In this document: one piece after another, positions 8,651 through 16,309 of the stretch
Position numbering within the stretch: position 1 is the stretch's first letter
Layout: every line of letters starts with the position of its first letter
NCBI GenBank assembly: GCA_965371855.1
Contig: CBDUZZ010000071.1
Span: 1 to 21,134, forward strand
Source of the DNA: JAADEM01 sp965371855
Lineage (GTDB): Bacteria; Bacteroidota; Bacteroidia; Bacteroidales; Marinilabiliaceae
Length of the DNA stretch: 21,134 nt
Reading direction: 5' to 3'
Notes under the pieces: generated by a model
The model's input: only the letters and a program-made list of their open reading frames with translations
Told to the model about the DNA's origin: nothing
Database searches by the model: none
Made by a program: the position numbers and the translations under genes

Positions 8651-9793
8651 TTATTGAAGAAGGGTTTTACTCTTGAATTCAATCACTACAGGATTAATGA
8701 CCATCCCTGTACGAACCTTTTGGAGAGCATCAATCACAATTCTTTCGCCCGGTTTAATACCTGATTTAATTACATAGTAATCACCCGATTCGTAATCGAT
8801 AGAGATTTTTCTGTATTCAATCTTATTACTATCGTTAACAACATATACCGAATTCTCTCCCTGTAACTCTTTCACACAACGCTGCGGAATAGCTATTTTA
8901 TCTCCTTCAATCTCTTTTATTCGCACTTTTGCATATTGTCCCGGACGTATAAGTCTCTTAGGATTAGGGAAAGAGGCTTGAAGTAAAATTGCTCCGGTAC
9001 TGCTATTAACATTACGGTCGATAAAATTCAGATGTCCTTTATGATTGTATAAAGTACCATCAGACAAAACCAAATCAATTCTGTCATCTTGTTTAAATGC
9101 TCTTTTTTTTATAATTGAATCCAAATTTCCAATGTGTCTGGCAAAACCCAGATACTGATTCTCTGTGATAAAAAACTCAACTATAATTTCATCTATACGC
9201 GAAACAGTATTAAGTATTACAGGATTTGGTTCTCTGCCAACATATTCACCCTCTTTGGCAAGAGTTTTTCCTATAAGACCTCTAATTGGTGATTCAATTT
9301 TCGTATAGCCAAGCTTTATCTGCGCAATGCGTAAATTGGCCTCAGCTGCTTCTACTGAAGCCTTGGATGCTTCAAACTGTGCATAAACGGCATCATAGTC
9401 GCTTTTACTAACAGCATTTGTTTTTACTAAGGGTTTATACCGGTTATATTCACTTTCAGAATTTGCCAGTAATGTTTTTGCCTCAGCAAGTTTACTTCTT
9501 TGGCCGGCAACCTCAGCTTCGAAAGGTTGGGCATCTATACTATACAAAAGCTGACCTTTTTTAACTGAAAAACCCTCCTTGAAGTGGATACCTTCAAGAT
9601 AACCATCTACTCTGGCCCTGATAGGAATATCTTTAAATCCGTATACCTGCCCCACAAAAAAGGAGTAATACGGAATATCTTTCTTTTCAACCTTAATGAC
9701 AGTAATTTCCTGAACAGGAATTTTTTTTTCTTTCACTCCATTACATGAAGCAAAAGCCCCCATAATGATTAGAGATAATGCAATAAATTTCAT
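8651..9793 (-). CDS. Periplasmic adaptor (membrane fusion) lipoprotein of the RND pump
   Basis: The adaptor bridges the permease and the outer-membrane channel. The 380-aa protein has a lipoprotein signal with Cys17 (FASC). The order of parts is typical: a first lipoyl half (about 50-95, IPIRARVDGYLEGIHFKEG then VKKGQLLYSID), a coiled-coil hairpin (about 95-160, rich in Ala, Glu and Lys), the second lipoyl half (IAQIKLGYTKIESPIRGLIG), then beta-barrel and membrane-proximal domains to the C-terminus (LIRPGQYAKVRI, SGIKPGERIVIDALQKV). It is the first of the three pump genes. A run of nine A residues lies in codons of about 22-24, just after the lipobox. No local regulator such as TetR is encoded, and the 92-bp gap upstream lacks a recognisable promoter, so it may be read from the preceding small gene. 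Confidence 0.94.
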   Translation of the reverse strand: MKFIALSLIIMGAFASCNGVKEKKIPVQEITVIKVEKKDIPYYSFFVGQVYGFKDIPIRARVDGYLEGIHFKEGFSVKKGQLLYSIDAQPFEAEVAGQRSKLAEAKTLLANSESEYNRYKPLVKTNAVSKSDYDAVYAQFEASKASVEAAEANLRIAQIKLGYTKIESPIRGLIGKTLAKEGEYVGREPNPVILNTVSRIDEIIVEFFITENQYLGFARHIGNLDSIIKKRAFKQDDRIDLVLSDGTLYNHKGHLNFIDRNVNSSTGAILLQASFPNPKRLIRPGQYAKVRIKEIEGDKIAIPQRCVKELQGENSVYVVNDSNKIEYRKISIDYESGDYYVIKSGIKPGERIVIDALQKVRTGMVINPVVIEFKSKTLLQ

Positions 9794-9885
9794 TAGATTC
9801 AGATTAATTAAAATGTAGTTATAATATATAAAGAAGGAGAAAAAAAAAATTAAGAATTGCAGTACTTGATATTAATAAAAGAAAC

Positions 9886-10206
9886 CTATTTTCTATTTTT
9901 ATCCCGTAATCTATTTATTACAGACATTGCATCTCTTAATTGTTTTATATTTTTTTCATTTTCATTTGAAATGTCCAAATTCTCATTAGAATTTTGAACT
10001 TCATCAAAAAGAGAAGTAGAATCTTTAATGTTTTCATCAATCTTAGCAATCTTATTTTTGGGTCTGATTTCAAAATTAGCTCCGGGATATACTCTGGGTT
10101 CAACTATGTTTTCTACTTTCATAATTTCGACAAAGTCAAAATATCCAATTAGCTCTTTTAAAAAATCAGCTTTATTATTCTCAACTTGTATCACAATTCT
10201 TTCCAT
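9886..10206 (-). CDS. Small charged protein of unknown function with an antitoxin-like N-terminus
   Basis: This 106-aa protein has no signal peptide or membrane segment. The first 35 residues (MERIVIQVENNKADFLKEL, then IGYFDFVEIMKVE) resemble the N-termini of small Bacteroidota proteins often annotated as antitoxin components, a beta strand followed by a helix with KADF and FDFV. The rest differs: a Pro-rich stretch (VEPRVYPGANFEIRPK), an Asn/Glu/Ser-rich low-complexity linker (about 60-88), and a basic C-terminal helix (QLRDAMSVINRLRDKNRK). No toxin-sized frame follows; only 92 bp separate it from the efflux adaptor gene, which runs the same way. It may be a lone antitoxin relative, a regulator of the pump, or unrelated. 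That it is coding is supported by its position and an uninterrupted frame, but function is unknown. Confidence 0.65.
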   Translation of the reverse strand: MERIVIQVENNKADFLKELIGYFDFVEIMKVENIVEPRVYPGANFEIRPKNKIAKIDENIKDSTSLFDEVQNSNENLDISNENEKNIKQLRDAMSVINRLRDKNRK

Positions 10207-10240
10207 AATTCAATATAATAAATAATTAAAAAAAAATATC

Positions 10241-10294
10241 TGTTGTATTTACATAATCTATTGTATCGTATATTAAAGTACTAAATATACAACA
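10241..10294. promoter_or_regulatory. Near-perfect inverted repeat upstream of the 106-aa gene
   Basis: The arm tgttgtattta (10241-10251) matches the inverted arm taaatatacaaca (10282-10294) apart from a 2-base insertion. It lies 35-88 bp upstream of the 106-aa gene and 70-125 bp downstream of the nitrilase stop. It lacks a T-run after the stem, so an operator or promoter-region element for the small gene and pump operon seems more likely than a terminator, but both remain open. No TAnnTTTG is visible in this 158-bp gap. Confidence 0.35.
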
Positions 10295-10364
10295 ATTTAG
10301 ATGCAATGATTGTTTAGAAAAACATTAGTCATATATTATGTTAACTATTTGTCTGTGGATTAAT

Positions 10365-11150
10365 CTATAAAATGCCCTGTATATTAAAGTCATCTGCATC
10401 TTTCCATACAGGAAATTTATTCCTGAACTCCGTAAGTTTACTTAAATCCAGCTTAACGGATACAACTTCCTCTTTCCTTTCTATTGCACTACTTATTACC
10501 TCTCCCCTCGCATCAACTACCAAAGAGTCTCCTGCATAAGAGTTAAGATTATCGGTGCCTACCCGGTTAACACCAATAACATAGCACTGATTTTCTAATG
10601 CCCGGGCTTTCAATAATGTCTTCCAAACTTCACGTCTGGTTTCCGGCCAGTTAGCTATATAGATTAACAGGTCATAATTATTTCTGCACCTGCTCCAAAC
10701 CGGGAATCTAAGATCATAACATATTAATGGAAAAATACGATAACCCTTTACTTCAGTTATTAATTTTTTTTCTCCTTCTTTATATATTTCAGCCTCGCCT
10801 CCTATACTGAACAGATGCCTTTTATCATAAAACTCAAAACTACTATCCGGATTAACTACGAAAAGTCTGTTAAAATAATTCCCATATTCATGAATTATAA
10901 CACTACCAATAATAGTGAGATCATGCTTTATAGCATTATCCTTCATCCATTTAACAACCTTCCCATCCATTCCCTCAGCTACTTTTTCGGGATTCATTGT
11001 AAAACCGGCATGAAACATCTCCGGAAGAATAAACAAATCGGTTCCAGGTTTCAGCGCATTTATCGCTATATCAATCTTTCTTATATTTCCTATGGTATCT
11101 TCCCATATAATATCCTGTTGAAAATAAGCAATTTTAATAATGTTATTCAT
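10365..11150 (-). CDS. Nitrilase-superfamily amidohydrolase, omega-amidase (YafV/Nit2) type
   Basis: A 261-aa cytoplasmic carbon-nitrogen hydrolase. The catalytic triad is visible: Glu44 (LPEMFHAGF), Lys110 (FYDKRHLFSIGGE) and Cys144 (PLICYDLRFPVWSR). The phrase DKRHLF and the LRFP after the Cys are typical of the YafV/Nit2 omega-amidase branch, which hydrolyses alpha-ketoglutaramate or deaminated glutathione as metabolite clean-up after transamination. The length fits this branch. The C-terminal part (NQCYVIGVNRVGTD, then YAGDSLVVDARGEVI) is also standard. It is transcribed divergently from the YitT-family gene 153 bp away and is followed by the small-protein gene. Exact substrate is inferred from family resemblance only. 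Confidence 0.9.
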   Translation of the reverse strand: MNNIIKIAYFQQDIIWEDTIGNIRKIDIAINALKPGTDLFILPEMFHAGFTMNPEKVAEGMDGKVVKWMKDNAIKHDLTIIGSVIIHEYGNYFNRLFVVNPDSSFEFYDKRHLFSIGGEAEIYKEGEKKLITEVKGYRIFPLICYDLRFPVWSRCRNNYDLLIYIANWPETRREVWKTLLKARALENQCYVIGVNRVGTDNLNSYAGDSLVVDARGEVISSAIERKEEVVSVKLDLSKLTEFRNKFPVWKDADDFNIQGIL

Positions 11151-11172
11151 TCTATTTTGAACTAATTAGAAT

Positions 11173-11180
11173 CAAAAATA
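11173..11180 (-). promoter_or_regulatory. Candidate -7 element for the nitrilase gene
   Basis: The minus strand reads TATTTTTG, matching TAnnTTTG, 22 bp upstream of the nitrilase start. The nearest TTG (11204-11206) is 23 bp further, rather long for a -33 element, so only the -7 is supported. Confidence 0.4.
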
Positions 11181-11266
11181 CTAAATATTTATTACACTCT
11201 ACCCAATTCATATGTTGATTTTATAACAAATTTCAATAAATATGTTCTATATATCACTTAAATAGT

Positions 11267-11274
11267 TACTTTTG
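11267..11274 (+). promoter_or_regulatory. Candidate -7 element for the YitT-family gene
   Basis: TACTTTTG followed by cgcc matches the Bacteroidota TAnnTTTG motif and its frequent TTTGC extension, and ends 29 bp before the ATG at 11304. There is no clear TTG at the -33 distance. Confidence 0.55.
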
Positions 11275-11303
11275 CGCCATAAATTTTGTAAACATATTTA
11301 AAG

Positions 11304-12212
11304 ATGAAAGGTTTAAGGAATCAAATTTACGGAAAGAAAATCACTACTATTATTTTTGATTATACAATGGTTTCAATTGGGGCATTTATTCTTGCATTAG
11401 GGTATGTGCTATTTATCAATCCATACAACATTGTTCCGGGAGGTGTATATGGTATAGGTATTGTAGTTCATGAATTGGTTCCTGCTATTCCGGTTGGAAC
11501 TTTTGGGTTAGTATTAAACATACCGCTTACTTTACTTGGAATCAAAATACTTGGCCCCAGATTTGGAATTAAAACTGTGTTTGGAATGATATTGACAACT
11601 ATTTTTATGGATAGTTTAACATTCTTTATCGGAGAGAATGACCCTTTAGGACTTCAGGATGATTTATTACTGTCAAGCATATTTGGTGGCATTATTATAG
11701 GCTTAGGTCTTGGACTAATATTCAGGTCAAAAGCTACATCAGGAGGGTCAGATATCATTGCTATGATAATGGCAAAGTTCACTAAACTTCCTGTAGGACA
11801 ACTTTTAATAACGATCGACTCCATTATTGTTCTCTTAGGAGTAATTGTTTTTAAAGACTGGAAAATACCTCTGTATTCATGGATAACTATTTACATTACG
11901 GGTAAAGTAATAGACCTTACACTTGACGGAATAAACTATGAGCGTGCTTTGATAATAATATCAGATAAACATGAAGATATCAAAGAACGTATTCTTGTTT
12001 CTTTAGGTAGAGGAGGAACATATCTGTCAGGAGAAGGAATGCATAGTAATAAGGAAAAAAAGATAATTTTTACTGTAATCACAAGAAGGGAGTTATATAC
12101 CCTCAAGGCAATGATAAAGATAATAGATCCGGATGCTTTCCTTACTGTAATGAATACTTCTGAAATATTAGGGGAAGGATTTAAACCGCTATCTGATATA
12201 CAAGATGATTGA
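11304..12212 (+). CDS. YitT-family integral membrane protein (DUF161 plus DUF2179)
   Basis: A 302-aa inner-membrane protein. The N-terminal two-thirds hold about five to six hydrophobic segments (starting near residues 15, 50, 85, 120, 165 and 185), with the family signatures ALGYVLFINPYNIVPGGVYG and GLGLIFRSKATSGGSDIIA. The last third (about 215-290: YERALIIISDKHEDIKERI, LGRGGTYLSGEG, VITRRELYTLKAMI, DPDAFLTVMNTSEILGEGF) is the soluble DUF2179 domain, predicted cytoplasmic. The family occurs widely in Firmicutes and Bacteroidota, and no transport substrate is firmly known. The gene is monocistronic, diverges from the nitrilase gene and converges on serB across a 112-bp gap filled with tandem repeats. 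Confidence 0.92.
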   Translation: MKGLRNQIYGKKITTIIFDYTMVSIGAFILALGYVLFINPYNIVPGGVYGIGIVVHELVPAIPVGTFGLVLNIPLTLLGIKILGPRFGIKTVFGMILTTIFMDSLTFFIGENDPLGLQDDLLLSSIFGGIIIGLGLGLIFRSKATSGGSDIIAMIMAKFTKLPVGQLLITIDSIIVLLGVIVFKDWKIPLYSWITIYITGKVIDLTLDGINYERALIIISDKHEDIKERILVSLGRGGTYLSGEGMHSNKEKKIIFTVITRRELYTLKAMIKIIDPDAFLTVMNTSEILGEGFKPLSDIQDD

Positions 12213-12218
12213 AGTTAG

Positions 12219-12329
12219 GAATTACGAATTAGGAATTACGAATTACGAATTTGCTAACTGTTGACTATTAAAATGTTAACTGATTACTGATTACTGATTA
12301 CTGTTAACTGTTAACTGTTGATTGTTAAT
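12219..12329. repeat. Two 7-bp tandem arrays between the convergent yitT-like and serB genes
   Basis: Array one (12219-12251) reads gaattac, gaattag, gaattac, gaattac, gaatt. From 12252 the words tgctaac and tgttgac appear, then after an 8-mer the second array runs in strict 7-bp register from 12274: tgttaac, tgattac three times, tgttaac twice, tgttgat, tgttaat. The final unit (12323-12329) contains the serB stop codon (tta at 12325-12327). No hairpin terminator is visible for either converging gene. The arrays are direct sequence observations. Confidence 0.92.
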
Positions 12330-13542
12330 CTTCAATCTCCCTATCCCTGAATCCCATAAGATACAAAATAACATCCAAACCAATTGTAGAGATTGAGTGT
12401 TGAGCATTGGCTTTTACTTTGGGTTTTGCATGAAAGGCTATTCCCAAACCGGCAAGGTTTAGCATTGGAAGGTCATTGGCACCGTCGCCAACAGCTACAA
12501 CCTGCTCGAGGTGGATATCTTCTTTGAAAGCTATTTTCTTCAGAATTTCTGCTTTCATCTCACCATTAACGATATCACCCTTGTGTTTTCCCGTAAGTTT
12601 ACCTTTTACAATCTCAAGCTCATTGGCAAAAACATAATCAACACCAAGCTTATGCTGAAGATACCTGCCAAAATATGTAAAACCCCCTGACAGGATGGCT
12701 GTTTTAAAACCGTATTTCTTAAGTGTTTTGAACAGTTTTTCAGCTCCTTCCGTAAGTGGCAAATTAAAGGCAATATCCTCCAATACTTTTTCATCAAGCC
12801 CTTTGAGCAATGCCACGCGCTGAACAAAACTTTCATTAAAGTCAATCTCACCTCGCATAGCAGCTTCAGTTATTTCTTTAACTTTCTCGCCAATACCATG
12901 TTTTTTAGCCAGTTCATCAATAACCTCAGTTTGAATTAATGTGCTGTCCATATCGAAACATACCAGCCTGCGGTTACGTCTGAAAATATTATCCTTCTGA
13001 AATGCAATATCAGCTCCTGTAACTTTCGATATCTCCATAAACTCTTTCCGGAATGCTCCTTCATCTACAAGATTTCCTCTCACAGAAAATTGAATACTCG
13101 ACTTTGAAGTGTCATCAACATTATTAAGTTTATGCCGTCCAGAAAGTCTGGTAATTATATCAATATTTAATCCTTGCTTATAAATTAGTTCTGTAAGTTT
13201 CGACAATTGTAATGCTGTTGTCTGCCTGGATATCAATGTAATAATATATCGTTTTTTACCCTGATGATTAACCCATTCATTATAATCGTCTTCACTTACC
13301 GGAGTAAATTTTGTCTGGACATTCAATTCATATGATTTAAACAACAGATCCTTTAAAATAGGTGATGATTCTATTTTTTTTGGTATTCTGAACATTATAC
13401 CAAGCGACAAACTATCATGGATTACAGCCTGACCAATATCTAATATTTGAACATCATATTTTGATAAAATATCTATTAATGAAGAACTTATTCCCGGCCT
13501 GTCCTCCCCGTTAATATTCAGTAATATTATCTCATTATTCAT
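12325..13542 (-). CDS. serB: Phosphoserine phosphatase with N-terminal tandem ACT domains
   Basis: Catalyses the last step of serine synthesis, hydrolysing O-phospho-L-serine in the cytoplasm. The 405-aa protein starts with an ACT domain (about 5-80, LLNINGEDRPGISSSLIDIL) and a second ACT-like domain (about 98-182), likely for amino-acid binding and feedback control. The HAD domain follows: motif I FDMDSTL with nucleophile Asp197 and Asp199, motif II Ser285 in LSGGF, motif III Lys330 in NGEMK, and motif IV GDGANDLPM with Asp353 and Asp357. The SerB-specific helical cap is EAAMRGEIDFNESFVQRVALLKG. Length fits the ACT-containing SerB class. A good promoter lies directly upstream. Other serine genes are absent here. 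The stop codon falls within a 7-bp tandem repeat. Confidence 0.95.
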   Translation of the reverse strand: MNNEIILLNINGEDRPGISSSLIDILSKYDVQILDIGQAVIHDSLSLGIMFRIPKKIESSPILKDLLFKSYELNVQTKFTPVSEDDYNEWVNHQGKKRYIITLISRQTTALQLSKLTELIYKQGLNIDIITRLSGRHKLNNVDDTSKSSIQFSVRGNLVDEGAFRKEFMEISKVTGADIAFQKDNIFRRNRRLVCFDMDSTLIQTEVIDELAKKHGIGEKVKEITEAAMRGEIDFNESFVQRVALLKGLDEKVLEDIAFNLPLTEGAEKLFKTLKKYGFKTAILSGGFTYFGRYLQHKLGVDYVFANELEIVKGKLTGKHKGDIVNGEMKAEILKKIAFKEDIHLEQVVAVGDGANDLPMLNLAGLGIAFHAKPKVKANAQHSISTIGLDVILYLMGFRDREIED

Positions 13543-13567
13543 TCTTGGAATTTTTCATTAATTTCTC

Positions 13568-13597
13568 CAAAATTAAATATTAATTGTCATAAAACAA
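13568..13597 (-). promoter_or_regulatory. Bacteroidota-type promoter for serB
   Basis: On the minus strand TTG (13595-13597) is followed after 19 bp by TAATTTTG (13568-13575), matching -33 and TAnnTTTG -7. Initiation near 13561 would give a leader of about 20 nt before the serB ATG. The element lies in the 111-bp gap after dacB. Confidence 0.65.
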
Positions 13598-13598
13598 T

Positions 13599-13608
13599 TG
13601 GTGCACCA
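13599..13608. promoter_or_regulatory. 10-bp perfect palindrome TGGTGCACCA next to the serB -33 element
   Basis: The palindrome begins one base beyond the serB -33 TTG. Its place suggests an operator or activator site, though a short stem-loop at the end of the dacB transcript is also possible. There is no poly-T tract. Low confidence in any role. Confidence 0.3.
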
Positions 13609-13653
13609 GAAGCTAATTCAAAAATGATCAAAATTCATCAATAACTTCACATT

Positions 13654-15096
13654 TTAATTTTCTAATATGATTTTGGTTATCTCCTGCTCAATTAGTTTCC
13701 TTACATCCTTAACAGAACCGGCAAAACGGTTTACAATAATACAAAAAGCAAACTTTCTGTTATTGTTTGTTGTAAGATATCCGGCATAGCCCAAAACACC
13801 TTTCATATAACCACTTTTTCCGAAAACCCGGCCTTGCGTTTCAGATGTAGCCCAAATCCTCTTTAGCGTTCCATCGATTCCTGATATGGACAAAGAATTC
13901 TTAAATACATCACTTAATTCACTTTTCGACATGAACATAAGAACATTAACCATATCAATGGGTGAGCAATGATTAAATGGTGACAACCCACTTCCATCAT
14001 GAAGATATATATCGTTTTGTCCGATACTTTTTTGCCAGAAAGCTGAACTCACTTTGCGGGCACTGTTCCAATCGGCTTTGCCTTTCTGTTTTGCCTGCAT
14101 CAAAAACAGATGATCGGCATAAAGGTTTATACTCTTTTTGTTTAGTGCTTTAATTATTAAACTCAACGGAGGTGAATCTATTTCTCCAATTAGTTCAAAA
14201 CCCGAAGCTTCTGCCGAGGTTTTATAAGACAATCCGGTAATTGACATTCCGCTTTTTTCGAGATAATCCATTAACTGCCGACCAAACACCTTTTCAGGTT
14301 GAGGAACAGCTCCTTTTATTTTGAAACTTCTCCTTCCGGCCGGGATAGATCCATCAACATACCATCTCTTTAATCCAGGGAAACCATATATATAAGCACT
14401 ATCCTTTTGTGAAGCAGAGACTATTACCCTGCAATCAAATTCTATATCACAATCCGGAGCAACATCAACAACCTTACATAAAGCACCAATCTTTTGTGGT
14501 GATTCAAGTGTTACAACAAAAGTGTTATCAAAAAATGTCAAGCCTGAAGGTGGAGCACCATAATAGTTTGACATATCCTCCCATAATCTCTTTGAAGGAT
14601 AACGAGGTAGTGAGAAATAATCAGATACAATAACAAGATCTCCTGATATAGAAGATATTCCTCTGTTTTTCAATGTTAATAAAATCTTTCTGAAAACAGA
14701 ATCGTAGTAAGTTGATTCAAAATATTTCGATCCTAATGTTGGGTCTCCTCCCCCACTAATTATAAGGTTTCCATTTAAAACATCGTTATTAACATTTGAA
14801 TTACTAATACCAATAATGGTTTTAAATCTAAAATTTTGTCCTAATTGAATTAAAGCAGATGCTGAAGTAAATATCTTTGACAAAGAAGCCGGTGTCATAC
14901 GGTAGTTCTCATTAAAGGAAGCAATCACCTCCTTAGAATCCATGTCAACAACGTAACCGCTTACAATAGCTCCTTTTAATTTCTGTAATGACTCTAAATT
15001 ATTAACACTGTCGTTTGTTTCTCTTTTGGTCACACTGCCACATGAAGTAAAAAAAAGAAATATAAGAACCACTAATAATAACTTATATCTTGTCAT
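13654..15096 (-). CDS. dacB: D-alanyl-D-alanine carboxypeptidase/endopeptidase, PBP4 type (peptidase S13)
   Basis: Cleaves D-Ala-D-Ala stems and cross-links in peptidoglycan, and binds penicillins. The 480-aa protein has all three active-site motifs of the S13 family: Ser71-Leu-Ser-Lys74 (TPASLSKIFTSASAL), Ser322-Ile-Asn324 (KSINLYADHLF) and Lys427-Ser-Gly (VFGKSGYMKG), where many relatives have KTG. ISGGGDPTL (113-121) and HDGSGLSPFN (366-375) are further PBP4 signatures. The large insertion between SxxK and SxN is present. The N-terminus ends in a lipobox (FTSC, Cys19), so it is probably anchored in a membrane, unlike the soluble E. coli PBP4. It follows the DUF6340-like lipoprotein gene by 66 bp in the same direction, likely one operon. 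Confidence 0.94.
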   Translation of the reverse strand: MTRYKLLLVVLIFLFFTSCGSVTKRETNDSVNNLESLQKLKGAIVSGYVVDMDSKEVIASFNENYRMTPASLSKIFTSASALIQLGQNFRFKTIIGISNSNVNNDVLNGNLIISGGGDPTLGSKYFESTYYDSVFRKILLTLKNRGISSISGDLVIVSDYFSLPRYPSKRLWEDMSNYYGAPPSGLTFFDNTFVVTLESPQKIGALCKVVDVAPDCDIEFDCRVIVSASQKDSAYIYGFPGLKRWYVDGSIPAGRRSFKIKGAVPQPEKVFGRQLMDYLEKSGMSITGLSYKTSAEASGFELIGEIDSPPLSLIIKALNKKSINLYADHLFLMQAKQKGKADWNSARKVSSAFWQKSIGQNDIYLHDGSGLSPFNHCSPIDMVNVLMFMSKSELSDVFKNSLSISGIDGTLKRIWATSETQGRVFGKSGYMKGVLGYAGYLTTNNNRKFAFCIIVNRFAGSVKDVRKLIEQEITKIILEN

Positions 15097-15120
15097 AAAT
15101 AAAATAATTATACAACGATA

Positions 15121-15161
15121 AACCTTAAACCCTGAACCTTAAACCTTAAACCCTAAACCCA
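15121..15161. repeat. 7-bp tandem array between the DUF6340-like gene and dacB
   Basis: Units in 7-bp register: aacctta, aaccctg, aacctta, aacctta, aacccta, aaccca. The array ends one base before the stop codon of the DUF6340-like gene (15163-15165) and lies 25 bp upstream of the dacB start. The words look telomere-like (minus strand GGTTTAA, GGGTTTA), but it is short, degenerate and inside an apparent operon. Confidence 0.88.
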
Positions 15162-15162
15162 T

Positions 15163-16200
15163 TTAATCCATACCCAACTGTTCAACAAGTTTTATATACT
15201 CTTTTTTTCGTTTTAAAAGATCCTTGTAATAATTAATCACGTACATCTTTAATTTCGTTTTCATTTCTGATTTCATTTCTGACATAACAGTATATGCCTT
15301 AGAAGTCCAATTTGTAGCTTCATTAATCTCTCCTCTTCTTTCCAACGAAAGAGCCAAATTCACAGCAGCTTTTATTTTTGCTTTTTTTGAACCATTTGTA
15401 TAAATATAATTCCATATTTTTTCTGCTTCCTGCCAGTTGTCTTTATTAACCCAGTCAGTTGCATTCAAGAAATGCATATTACCTGATGTATAAAGCCGCC
15501 GTATAACCTCTTCCCAATATGGAGCCAAATAATCAACCATCTTATATGAAAGATATAAACCTATCTCTTTAGTCGCCTTGTCGAACTGAATAAATGTACC
15601 TAATGAACTGTTTATAGAAAATCCGAAACCATTCCAAAATATAGTATCCTTCTGAAGATGGGTATTCAACACAGACATATCAGAACAATTATAAATTCTC
15701 CAATAGTTTATTGCAGAAGCATCGTACGCAGAGAAATACTCAGAATCACCAGAACTTTTAACAGATATATTATTAGTATACTTGTATGCATCAAGAGAAA
15801 CAATGGCATCCACACTAAATTTTTCACAAATGTCCTTAATCTGTGCATTTGTAAGTTTATCAATCATATCACCATTGGTGATTGATTTATATTTAATAGT
15901 ATCAACATAAACAGTATCAAAAAATAATCTGTTATCTAATTCACTTTTTACGGTGTTCAATATTAACTTTGTATAATCATTCACCTTAGTTGTATCAACC
16001 TTTATTATTTCGTCATCAACTCTAATAACATTAACCGATGTGTCAGGAAACACTTTAGAATTATCAACTAACACCACAGATTTTATTTCAGGAAGAACAG
16101 AATAACCTGCAGGCCTGAGAACCTCAAAATGCACATCAGAAAAAGAGGAACATCCTGTAACTCCTATCAATAAAATCATAAATTTAAACAACCTGACCAT
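15163..16200 (-). CDS. DUF6340-like lipoprotein with C-terminal TPR-like helices
   Basis: A 345-aa envelope lipoprotein of unknown function. The signal peptide ends in VTGC (Cys17). The N-terminal part (about 20-230) opens with HFEVLRPAGYSVLPEIKSVVLVDNS, a form I associate with DUF6340 lipoproteins of Bacteroidota, followed by an alternating strand and helix region with FSVDAIVSLDAYKY and YWRIYNCSDMSVLNTH. The C-terminal third (about 245-330: DWVNKDNWQEAEKIWNYIY, then AAVNLALSLERRGEINEA) looks like two or three TPR-type helical hairpins, suggesting protein contacts. It precedes dacB by 66 bp, so a role near peptidoglycan turnover is possible but only inferred. The family assignment is from memory of the motif and should be treated as moderate. 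Confidence 0.75.
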   Translation of the reverse strand: MVRLFKFMILLIGVTGCSSFSDVHFEVLRPAGYSVLPEIKSVVLVDNSKVFPDTSVNVIRVDDEIIKVDTTKVNDYTKLILNTVKSELDNRLFFDTVYVDTIKYKSITNGDMIDKLTNAQIKDICEKFSVDAIVSLDAYKYTNNISVKSSGDSEYFSAYDASAINYWRIYNCSDMSVLNTHLQKDTIFWNGFGFSINSSLGTFIQFDKATKEIGLYLSYKMVDYLAPYWEEVIRRLYTSGNMHFLNATDWVNKDNWQEAEKIWNYIYTNGSKKAKIKAAVNLALSLERRGEINEATNWTSKAYTVMSEMKSEMKTKLKMYVINYYKDLLKRKKEYIKLVEQLGMD

Positions 16201-16213
16201 TCCTTATACAATT

Positions 16214-16254
16214 AGTAAATAAGAACTTGCTTTTTTATTTTTTTGATATTTACT
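16214..16254. promoter_or_regulatory. 8-bp inverted repeat AGTAAATA / TATTTACT upstream of the DUF6340-like gene
   Basis: Arms at 16214-16221 and 16247-16254 begin 14 bp upstream of the start codon and flank a T-rich 25-base loop. No TAnnTTTG match is seen nearby. Possible operator, but composition makes chance likely. Confidence 0.2.
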
Positions 16255-16309
16255 TATTCGATGTATGTTTTCCGTTTTCAAATCAATTGTAAAACAAAAA
16301 ATCTTCTGC

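Noticed and set aside
9886..10206. Complete toxin-antitoxin module
   Set aside because: No open frame of toxin size lies on either side; the neighbours are the pump adaptor and a nitrilase.
12606..12851. Second minus-strand frame within serB
   Set aside because: Alternative frame inside the conserved HAD domain, with no independent signals.
15121..15161. Telomere-like repeat or replicon end
   Set aside because: Only six degenerate units inside an apparent two-gene operon, with the same 7-bp period as other arrays whose words are not telomere-like.
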